Under the pieces are notes generated by a model. That model made no database searches. It was not told the origin of the DNA and was given only the letters and a program-made list of their open reading frames with translations. A DNA stretch of 64,000 nucleotides. It comes from Thiotrichaceae bacterium UBA4486. GTDB lineage: Bacteria; Pseudomonadota; Gammaproteobacteria; Eutrophobiales; Eutrophobiaceae. Location of the stretch: positions 293,529-357,528 of the forward strand of contig DGNS01000009.1 in the NCBI GenBank assembly GCA_002389045.1, given 5' to 3'. Position 1 is the stretch's first letter. Every line of letters starts with the position of its first letter. Below, one piece after another: positions 34,740 through 43,200 of this stretch. Position numbers and translations under genes: made by a program.

Positions 34740-35384
34740 ATGTCGATCACTGATATTCTTTTCAACAGTCGTTTTTTGCTCGCCTGCACGAGCTATGCAG
34801 TGCTGATTGTCGCTGGACTGGCCCTGCTTGAATGGATTATCCATCGACCGCGGCACCGTATTCTGATCACCACCACCGAACGGGTTATCGAACCGTTGTA
34901 CCGGGCCTTCGTGCTGGTGGTCTTTATCTTCATGGCCTACCCGCTGATTTATGGACTTGAAGAAGCCATTCCCGTAATGGATTTGCTGGCTGATGGAGAG
35001 TACCGCGCCGATCAACTCGTCAATCTCGTTTTTCTCACCAGTCTCATCCTGCCCGTGTTTCCTGTCATCGGCAAACACATCGAACTGATACTGCCTGTTC
35101 AGGCCATCATCTGTTGCATGATGGTATTCAACTGGCTGGCGCAACACCGGCAATTCACCGCTTTCAGTTACTGGCCGGGGCTGGATGTTGTCATGGTGAT
35201 CGCGCTACTGGCCGTTATCAGCCACTGGCTGGCAGTGAACATTGCCAAGAATACCGCTTCTCACCTGGACGAACATTTCAATGTCACCGGTTTCGAGGAT
35301 CTGATCAGCCAGTCAATCATCCTCTTCATGCAGGCGCCGGCGATACTGGTTTACAGCCTGGGACTGGGCCGGCAACTGACCTGA
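34740..35384 (+). CDS. Unknown polytopic membrane protein
   Basis: A 214-residue protein of no recognised family. About five hydrophobic helices are visible: residues 11-30 (LLACTSYAVLIVAGLALLEW), 55-72, 94-112, 117-134 and 147-168, with a short C-terminal hydrophobic segment. Charged loops include HRPRHRILITTTERVIEP. A segment DLLADGEYRADQLVNL lies between the second and third helices. The start has no strong Shine-Dalgarno. It is convergent with uvrA, and a long upstream gap separates it from the PfkB kinase. No function is proposed. Confidence 0.75.
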   Translation: MSITDILFNSRFLLACTSYAVLIVAGLALLEWIIHRPRHRILITTTERVIEPLYRAFVLVVFIFMAYPLIYGLEEAIPVMDLLADGEYRADQLVNLVFLTSLILPVFPVIGKHIELILPVQAIICCMMVFNWLAQHRQFTAFSYWPGLDVVMVIALLAVISHWLAVNIAKNTASHLDEHFNVTGFEDLISQSIILFMQAPAILVYSLGLGRQLT

Positions 35385-35447
35385 CTGATCCAGACAGCTG
35401 TTTCGAATTATAGATCGACATCTGCAGCAGTATCCGCAACAGCAATT

Positions 35448-38324
35448 TCAGATTGCGAGTTCACTTTGTTTTTTGCCCTTGCCGGCGGATTTTTTACTGC
35501 TGAAGCGTTCCAGTACCGGCTTCAGATAGCGGCCGGTATGTGACGCCCTGATCTTGCACACCGCCTCGGGTGTGCCAGTGGCAACTATCTTGCCACCCTT
35601 GTCACCGCCTTCGGGTCCCAGGTCCACGATCCAGTCGGCAGTCTTGATCACATCCATGTTGTGCTCAATCACCACCACCGTGTTGCCATGGTCCCTGAGC
35701 CGGTGCAATACGTGCAGCAACTGTTTGATATCATGAAAATGCAGGCCGGTGGTCGGCTCATCGAGAATGTACAGTGTCTTGCCGGTATCGCGCTTGGACA
35801 GTTCCCTGGATAACTTGATGCGTTGCGCCTCGCCACCGGACAGCGTGGTGGCGTTCTGGCCAAGACGGATATAGGTGAGGCCCACATCGATCAGCGTTTG
35901 CAGCTTGCGGGCGATCACCGGGACGGCATCGAAAAATTCCCGCGCTTCTTCCACGGTCATATCCAGCACCTCGTTGATAGCCAGACCCTTGTAGCGCACA
36001 TCCAGGGTTTCACGGTTATAACGCTTGCCCTTGCAAACATCGCAGGTGACATAGATATCGGGCAGAAAATGCATTTCCACCTTGATTACACCGTCGCCCT
36101 GGCAGGCTTCACAGCGCCCGCCCTTGACGTTGAAGCTGAAGCGGCCGGGCTTGTAGCCACGCGACCGCGCTTCCTGCGTGGCTGCGAAAAGATCACGTAT
36201 GGGTGTAAACAGACCGGTATAGGTTGCGGGATTGGAACGTGGTGTGCGGCCGATGGGACTCTGATCGATATCAATTACCTTGTCGATGTGTTCCAGGCCG
36301 CTGATCGATTCATACACTGCGGGACTCAGGCCGGCGCCGTTCAGTTCGCGAGCCGTGATCTTGTACAGGGTTTCATTGATGAGCGTGGATTTCCCGGAAC
36401 CGGATACACCGGTAATACAGGTAAAGAGGCCGACGGGGATCTGCAGATCGACATCTTTCAGATTATTGCCACCGGCGCCGTGCAAATGGATGAGTCGCTG
36501 CTCTTCGTAACGGGTACGCTGTTCGGGTATTTCGATTTGCAACGCACCGCACAGGTATTGCGCCGTCAGCGAAGAGGTATCCTTGAGGATATGCGCCGGT
36601 GTACCCTGGGTAACGACCTCACCGCCGTGTACCCCGGCGCCGGGACCCATATCAATAACATGGTCAGCCTCGAGTATGGCCTCCTCATCATGCTCCACCA
36701 CGATCACGGTATTACCCAGATCACGCAGATGTTTCAGGGTCGCCAGCAATCGCTGGTTGTCACGCTGGTGCAAACCGATGGACGGTTCATCGAGAACGTA
36801 CATGACGCCCACCAGCCCGGCGCCAATCTGGCTGGCCAGCCGGATACGCTGTGCCTCGCCGCCGGAGAGGGTGTCGGCGCTGCGATCCAGGGTCAGGTAA
36901 TCAAGGCCGACATTGACCAGAAAATTCAGGCGCTCACACACCTCCTTAAGTATGCGGGCGGCGATTTCACCGCGCCGCCCCGGTATGTGCAGGTCATGAA
37001 AATACGCCTGCGCCTTGCCCACCTGCATGGCCGTTACCCCGGCCAGGTTCATATCGTTGATAAAGACATTCAGTGCCGCAGTGTTCAAACGGGCGCCACG
37101 GCATTCGGGACAGGGCTTGTTGTTCTGGTAACGCGCCAGTTCCTCGCGCAAGGTCGAGGAGTCGGTTTCCCGGTAGCGCCGCTGCATGTTCGGGATCACA
37201 CCTTCAAACGTATGTTTGCGCGTGATACTGCCGCGACGCTCGTTCAGATACTCAAACACGATTTCTTCATCACCGCTGCCATAGAGAATCACCTGCCGGA
37301 TATGTTCCGGCAGATCCTGCCAGGCGGTGTCGATGTCAAACTTGTAATGCCGGGCCAGGGATTTGATCAACTGGTAATAATAGGCATTGCGGCGGTCCCA
37401 GCCGCGAATGGCGCCGCCGGGAAGACCGAGTTCCGGGTGCTGAATCACCTGTTCGGGGTCGAAAAACTGGATCACGCCCAGACCGTCACAGCCACTGCAG
37501 GCGCCGGCCGGGTTATTAAACGAGAACAACTTGGGTTCCAGCTCGGGCAAACTGTAGCCGCACTGGTGACAGGCGTAGCGGGCCGAGAAGACCTGGTCTA
37601 CCTTATGACCTTCCATGGAACAGACACGGGCGACGCCATCGGAGAGGCGCAGTGCCGTTTCAAAGGATTCAGCGAGTCGCAGTTTCAGATCATCGCGCAC
37701 CTTGAAACGATCGACAATCACTTCGATGTCATGCTTCTTGTAGCGATCCAGGGCCGGCACCTCGTCCAGTTCCATCACGGTGCCGTTAATGCGGGCGCGC
37801 AAAAAACCCTGGCTGCGCAGACCCTCGATAAGCTGCAGATGTTCGCCCTTACGTCCCTGAACTACCGGTGCCAGCAGCATCAAGCGCTCGCCTTCGGGTT
37901 GCTGCAACACCTGGTCCACCATTTCGCTGACAGTCTGCGCCTCAAGTTCGAGACCGTGCTCGGGACAGCAAGGCACACCGACCCTGGCAAACAGTAACCG
38001 CAGGTAATCGTAAATCTCGGTGATGGTGCCGACGGTGGAGCGTGGATTATGGGAGGTGGATTTTTGCTCGATGGAGATGGCCGGCGACAGGCCCTCGATA
38101 TGATCCACATCCGGTTTTTCCATCATGGAAAGAAACTGCCGGGCATAGGCAGAGAGCGATTCCACGTAACGGCGCTGGCCATCGGCATAAATGGTGTCAA
38201 AAGCCAGCGAGGATTTGCCGGATCCGGACAAACCGGTGATCACGATCAGGCGATCCCGGGGAATATCCAGGTCAATATTCTTGAGATTATGGGTGCGGGC
38301 ACCGCGGATTTGTATTCGATCCAT
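35448..38324 (-). CDS. uvrA: Excinuclease ABC subunit A
   Basis: A 958-residue UvrA, the damage-recognition ATPase of nucleotide excision repair. It has two ABC ATPase halves: Walker A GLSGSGKSSLAFDT near residue 31 and GVSGSGKSTLINET near 640. Two LSGGEAQRI signatures are present, with zinc-binding CHQCGY...CSGCDG and CEACQGDG...CDVCKG modules. The C-terminus has a short basic tail (SKKSAGKGKKQ). The start MDRIQIRGARTHNLKNI is canonical; an in-frame ATG four codons upstream is less likely. I see no LexA-type CTGT-N8-ACAG box in the 88 bases upstream. Confidence 0.97.
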   Translation of the reverse strand: MDRIQIRGARTHNLKNIDLDIPRDRLIVITGLSGSGKSSLAFDTIYADGQRRYVESLSAYARQFLSMMEKPDVDHIEGLSPAISIEQKSTSHNPRSTVGTITEIYDYLRLLFARVGVPCCPEHGLELEAQTVSEMVDQVLQQPEGERLMLLAPVVQGRKGEHLQLIEGLRSQGFLRARINGTVMELDEVPALDRYKKHDIEVIVDRFKVRDDLKLRLAESFETALRLSDGVARVCSMEGHKVDQVFSARYACHQCGYSLPELEPKLFSFNNPAGACSGCDGLGVIQFFDPEQVIQHPELGLPGGAIRGWDRRNAYYYQLIKSLARHYKFDIDTAWQDLPEHIRQVILYGSGDEEIVFEYLNERRGSITRKHTFEGVIPNMQRRYRETDSSTLREELARYQNNKPCPECRGARLNTAALNVFINDMNLAGVTAMQVGKAQAYFHDLHIPGRRGEIAARILKEVCERLNFLVNVGLDYLTLDRSADTLSGGEAQRIRLASQIGAGLVGVMYVLDEPSIGLHQRDNQRLLATLKHLRDLGNTVIVVEHDEEAILEADHVIDMGPGAGVHGGEVVTQGTPAHILKDTSSLTAQYLCGALQIEIPEQRTRYEEQRLIHLHGAGGNNLKDVDLQIPVGLFTCITGVSGSGKSTLINETLYKITARELNGAGLSPAVYESISGLEHIDKVIDIDQSPIGRTPRSNPATYTGLFTPIRDLFAATQEARSRGYKPGRFSFNVKGGRCEACQGDGVIKVEMHFLPDIYVTCDVCKGKRYNRETLDVRYKGLAINEVLDMTVEEAREFFDAVPVIARKLQTLIDVGLTYIRLGQNATTLSGGEAQRIKLSRELSKRDTGKTLYILDEPTTGLHFHDIKQLLHVLHRLRDHGNTVVVIEHNMDVIKTADWIVDLGPEGGDKGGKIVATGTPEAVCKIRASHTGRYLKPVLERFSSKKSAGKGKKQSELAI

Positions 38325-38412
38325 ACAAAACAACAAGGCTGTTTAGCCGAAAAAAACGCAAACTGCTAATATACGGCCTTTTACCCCGACAAGGCAAAGA
38401 CGTTTCCTCAAT

Positions 38413-39636
38413 ATGAATCCCGATAACCTGACCACGGCGCAACAATTGCGCGCCACACTTGGCCTCGGCAGTATTTTCTTTCTGCGCATGTTCGGCCTGT
38501 TCCTGCTCATCCCGGTACTGTCGCTGTACGCAGTGGATCTGGCGGGTGCTGCCCCGCTGCTTATCGGACTGGCTCTGGGGATTTACGGATTGACCCAAAG
38601 CCTGTTGCAAATTCCCCTGGGTATGATCTCGGACCGCATAGGCCGAAAACCCGTCATTTTCGCCGGCCTGGCGCTGTTCATCCTCGGCAGCCTGATCGCG
38701 GCACTGGCCGACCATATCTACATCGTTATCCTCGGCCGCGCCCTGCAGGGCGCCGGGGCCATCGCCGCGGCGATCATGGCGATGGTGGCTGATACGACAT
38801 CAATGCAGTTTCGTACCCGGGCCATGGCCGTCATTGGCATGAGTGTAGGCATGGCTTTTTTACTGGCCATGGTGCTCGGCCCCCTGCTCGGAGCCCGCTA
38901 CGGGCTTTCAGGTCTTTTTTACATTGGCGCCGGTCTCGCGGTGATAGCAGCCCTGATACTGTCCCGACTACCCGCTACCGGGCAACCCCGATTTCACAGC
39001 AGTATTGAAACCTCACCACCCCGTCTCCCGGAGGTACTGGTCCAGCCGCAATTGTTTCGTTTCAACCTGGGGGTACTGTGTCTGCACATCGTGCTTATGG
39101 CCAGTTTCGTCGTGCTACCGCTGATCCTGCGCGATTACACGGATCTGCAGAATTCCGCCCACTGGAAGCTCTACCTGCCGGTTTTGCTGCTGTCGGTGCT
39201 CTTGATGATGCCCTTCGTGATCCTGTCGGAAAAATCCTCCACCCAGCTGCCGTTCTACCGGGGGGCAGTCTTCCTGCTGCTGGCATCGCAACTGGGGCTG
39301 TTTTTCTGGCATCAGGATATCCGCTGGATCGCCTTGTATTTACTGGTTTTTTTTACCGCATTTAATTACCTGGAAGCGTCCCTGCCGGCCATGGTCAGCA
39401 AGATTATCAACCCGGAATCAAAGGGCACAGCCCTGGGTATATTCTCCACCTGCCAGTTCGCCGGGGCATTTCTCGGGGGGCTGGGCGGCGGCCTGTCTTT
39501 TGCCCATGGCGGTTATGGCGGTGTATTTATGTTCAATCTGCTGGTAGTACTCGGCTGGTTTACAATACTGGTCTGGCCATGGCCGGTCAGCACCACCAGC
39601 TTTTCGGGACAACTTGATCATCCCCGGGAAAACTGA
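38413..39636 (+). CDS. Major facilitator superfamily transporter
   Basis: A 407-residue MFS permease with about 12 hydrophobic helices. The loop 2-3 motif is SDRIGRKPVIFAGLALFILGS (motif A) near residue 75, and helix 5 contains the antiporter-type MVLGPLLGARYG. The family is mostly proton-coupled drug or metabolite exporters (YajR/Bcr-like appearance); the substrate is unknown. It lies between uvrA and ssb, where it is found in several gammaproteobacteria, and is divergent from uvrA. Confidence 0.9.
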   Translation: MNPDNLTTAQQLRATLGLGSIFFLRMFGLFLLIPVLSLYAVDLAGAAPLLIGLALGIYGLTQSLLQIPLGMISDRIGRKPVIFAGLALFILGSLIAALADHIYIVILGRALQGAGAIAAAIMAMVADTTSMQFRTRAMAVIGMSVGMAFLLAMVLGPLLGARYGLSGLFYIGAGLAVIAALILSRLPATGQPRFHSSIETSPPRLPEVLVQPQLFRFNLGVLCLHIVLMASFVVLPLILRDYTDLQNSAHWKLYLPVLLLSVLLMMPFVILSEKSSTQLPFYRGAVFLLLASQLGLFFWHQDIRWIALYLLVFFTAFNYLEASLPAMVSKIINPESKGTALGIFSTCQFAGAFLGGLGGGLSFAHGGYGGVFMFNLLVVLGWFTILVWPWPVSTTSFSGQLDHPREN

Positions 39637-39724
39637 AATAGTTTCGGCTCCATGCGTGATGACCATCATGCCTGGCAACACAGGAACGTGTGCTTTTCAA
39701 CAGTAAAAAATCAAGAGGGATAAA

Positions 39725-40189
39725 ATGGCTAGAGGAATCAACAAGGTAATCCTGGTAGGCAATCTGGGCAACGACCCGGATGTCCGTTATACACAGAGCG
39801 GTGCGGCCGTGGCCAACGTCAGTATCGCCACTTCCGAATCCTGGAAAGACAAGACCACCGGAGAGCAACAGGACCGTACCGAGTGGCATCGGGTCGTGTT
39901 TTTCGGCCGCCTGGCCGAAATCGTTTCCGAGTATCTCAAAAAAGGCTCACAGATCTACGTGGAAGGCCGGCTGCAAACCCGCAAATGGCAGGACAAGGAA
40001 GGGATTGATCGTTACACCACCGAGATCGTCGCCAACGAGATGCAAATGCTTGGCGGCCGCGGGGGCGGTGGCGGTGGCGGTGGTAACCAGGACAATTACA
40101 GCTCATCAACCGGCGATTCCCCATCCGAAAAAATGGAGAGCGCAACAGCCGGCGGCAGTAACGATTTCGACGACGACATTCCTTTCTAA
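39725..40189 (+). CDS. ssb: Single-stranded DNA-binding protein
   Basis: A 154-residue SSB. The OB-fold covers residues 1-110 (ARGINKVILVGNLGNDPDVRYTQSGAAVANVSIATSESW, TEWHRVVFFGRLAEIVSEYLKKGSQIYVEGRL). A glycine-rich linker (GGRGGGGGGGG) follows, and then the acidic C-terminal tip DDDIPF that recruits repair and replication partners. Length and order fit the homotetrameric bacterial SSB. AGAGGGA lies 6-10 bases before the ATG. It protects ssDNA in replication and repair, fitting its proximity to uvrA. Confidence 0.97.
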   Translation: MARGINKVILVGNLGNDPDVRYTQSGAAVANVSIATSESWKDKTTGEQQDRTEWHRVVFFGRLAEIVSEYLKKGSQIYVEGRLQTRKWQDKEGIDRYTTEIVANEMQMLGGRGGGGGGGGNQDNYSSSTGDSPSEKMESATAGGSNDFDDDIPF

Positions 40190-40193
40190 ATAA

Positions 40194-40283
40194 GGTTCCA
40201 GGTTCCAGGTTCGGGGTTCCAGGTTCGAATCCCGAACCTCGAACCATGAACGTCGAACCTTGAACTTCGAACTTCGAACCTCG
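40194..40283. repeat. Heptamer repeat array between convergent ssb and the PAS/GGDEF/EAL gene
   Basis: The spacer is almost entirely 7-bp units. Five GGTTCCA-type units run to about 40227 and then switch to the opposite orientation (TCGAACC, ATGAACG, TTGAACT) to 40283. The switch gives an inverted repeat that can fold, for example GGTTCG with CGAACC. It may serve as a bidirectional terminator. GGTTCGAATCC in it mimics a tRNA T-loop by chance. Confidence 0.85.
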
Positions 40284-40285
40284 AT

Positions 40286-43200
40286 CTATTCCATCAACGG
40301 TTCCGGCTCGTGGATAAAGTAACCCTGGCCAAACGGGACACCGAGGCCCTGTAACAGGTGCAGGATCTCTTCCGATTCAACAAACTCGGCAATCGTCTGG
40401 ATCCCCATGACCCGGGCGATATCGTTGATGGCGCGCACCATTTCAAAGTTGACCTGATCCCGGGTCATCTCACGGACGAAACCGCCGTCAATCTTGATGT
40501 AATCCACGGGGATCTGTTTCAGGTAGGCAAAGGAAGAAACACCGCTACCGAAATCATCAAGGGCAAAGCTGCAGCCTATGGCCTTGAGTAACTGCATGAA
40601 CTTGACAGCGTTGGACATATTCTGGATAGCGGTTGTCTCGGTGATCTCGAAACAGATTTTTTCCCCAGGCACATTGCAGCGTTGGAACTCCTCAAGAACC
40701 ATATCGACAAAGTTGGGATGGCTCAGCGAAAGCCCGGAAAGATTTATCGTACACCTGGTTAACTCATCGGCATGCCGCGGATTCTCGTGCAGCCATGACA
40801 GACAGGTTTTAATGACCCATGTATCGATACGTGGAGACAAATTATAACGTTCGGCCGCCGGCATAAACGCACCGGGTTGCACTATCTGGCCGTCATGGGC
40901 GCGCAGACGAAGCAGAATTTCATAATGCCTGCCTGTTGGCCCGCTTGTGAACAGCGGTTTGATATCCTGCCTGTACAGTAACAGGTGATCCTCTTCAACT
41001 GCCTCGTTAATGATGGAAACCCACTGCATCTCACCGCGTATACGCGAGAGATTGATATCATCCGGCTGATAGAGATGAATCCGGTTGCGGCCGGCGTCCT
41101 TGGCTGCATAACAGGCGGCATCAGCCTCTTTCAGTATCGAGGTCACTGAACTGGTGCCGGGGATGATGGGCACCAGTCCGATACTGACGCCCAGGGAGAA
41201 TCGCTTGTTCTCCCAGAGAAAGCGGAATTCCTCGACTCGCCTGAGAATCTGGCCGGCCACGCGTTGCGCCTTGTCCAGGCTGCAGTGTTCCATGAGTATA
41301 CCGAATTCATCACCGCCCAGTCGCGCCAGCGTATCGCGCTTGCGGACACTGGCGCTGATCACTTCACTCAACTGCCGCAACAGCTCGTCACCGGCCAGAT
41401 GACCACAACTGTCATTAATGACCTTGAACTGATCCATATCCAGGAAACACAGTGCATGTTCGGCATCGGCGCTCTCCGGTGACTGAATGACCCGTTCCAG
41501 ACGACGTTCAAATTCCAGCCGGTTTACCAGACCGGTCAAGGCATCATGACTGGCCTGGTAGCTGAGCTGGCTGGAAAGCCGTTTGATCTCTGAAATATCC
41601 TCGCATACAACGAGAAACATCCGCTCATCATTGAGCTTACGGATCATCCGTATGGTTTCCCTGACCCAGATCACCGTACCGTCTTTTTTTATCTTGCGAA
41701 ATTCAAGGCGCTGGATATGCTCAGATTCATCCAGGCACATATTTATATGTGACTGGTAAAGATTCATGTCTTCCGGATGAATCAATACTTCTGCTTTCTG
41801 CCGGCAGAGTTCATGTACCTCATAGCCAAGTTCGCGTGCGCCGAATTCATTTACTGACTGAATCAATCCCTGTTCATCGATGGTAAAAAACATGGAGGGT
41901 GTATCATCATAGAGTGTGCGGAAACGTTCCTCGCTCTCCTGCAAGGCCTGTTCGGCCAGGAGACGCTGGGTGATATCCTCAATCATCGCTACCATATGAT
42001 CAGTGTATTCACCCTGGCTCTTTATAATCGATGCATTCAATATCGCGTGGATGACATGACCATTTTTGTGCAGGTAACGCTTCTGTATCCGGTAATGCTC
42101 AAGCTCGCCGGAATAGAGTTTGTTACGGTATTCAAGACTGTGAACAACATCTTCAGGATGTATAATTTTACTGACTGGTTCGCCGATGAGATCATGCCTG
42201 GTATAACCCAGCATATCGTGCCCTGCATCGTTGACTTCCTGTATCATTCCGTCCCTGTTGACAATCAACATGCCCATGGAGGCATTGTTGAATGCCATGC
42301 GGAATTTCTGTTCGCTGGCCTGCAGATCGCGACGAGCCCGTTCGTGGTCGGATTTTACCCTGATATTCTGAATGCCCCTGGCCAGGTTGTTAGTCAGGTC
42401 ATTTAACAGCATGACCTCTTCCGTATCGAAAGCATCAGTGACTTCCGCATAGAGTACAAGCGCGCCTATCACACAGCCCTCAATAATGATCGGTAATGCT
42501 GCTGCTGACTGGTAACCCCGTTCCAGTGCCGCGCTGCGCCATGGGCCGAACCGTGAATCACTGCTGATAAAGCGGGCGATGCATGCCTGCAGACTGCGTA
42601 TACATGTTCCTACAGGGCCCCGGCCCCGCGGTTCATCAGCCCAGGTAACAGTATGGGCAAGATATCCGTTTTCAACTCCGGCATAAGCCATGGGTTTGAC
42701 GGTTTTATCCTCATCGAACTGGCAGTATCCAACCCAGGCCATACGATATTTACCGGTAGCCACGATAACCTCGCAAATATATTGCAACAGGTTTGTCTCA
42801 TTACTGATACGGGCAAAGCCATGGTTACAGTCATTCAGAACCTGCAGGGCGCGTTTACTGCGCTCAAGTCTAAATGAGGTAATCACACGGTCGGTAATAT
42901 CGATGAGATGCGTGACAGCAAACATGAAAAGTCCCTGCTCATCGAAAACCGTGGACGCATGCAGTTCAACCCAGATAGTTGTACCGGTTGATGTGACCAG
43001 GCGTTTTTCAGATTTCATCTCCGCGACTTCACCGCTAACCAGCCGGTTGAATTCCTGCCTGCAGCACTCAACTTCATCCACGGGCATCAGGTCAAACAGG
43101 CTTAAAGAGGTCAGATCGTGCTCCGGGTACCCGGTTATTGCCGACATGGTTTCATTGGTCTGGAAAAAATAACCCTTCCGATCAATCAGGGTAATACCAG

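Noticed and set aside
35823..37997. 724-codon plus-strand ORF opposite uvrA
   Set aside because: It is an antisense shadow of uvrA; the residues are unusual (Q/H/G/V rich), with no recognisable domain.
38325..38412. Possible LexA box between uvrA and the MFS gene
   Set aside because: No CTGT-N8-ACAG pattern was found; the E. coli arrangement is not conserved here.
40222..40232. GGTTCGAATCC resembling a tRNA T-loop
   Set aside because: It is part of the heptamer array; there is no acceptor stem or other tRNA arms around it.
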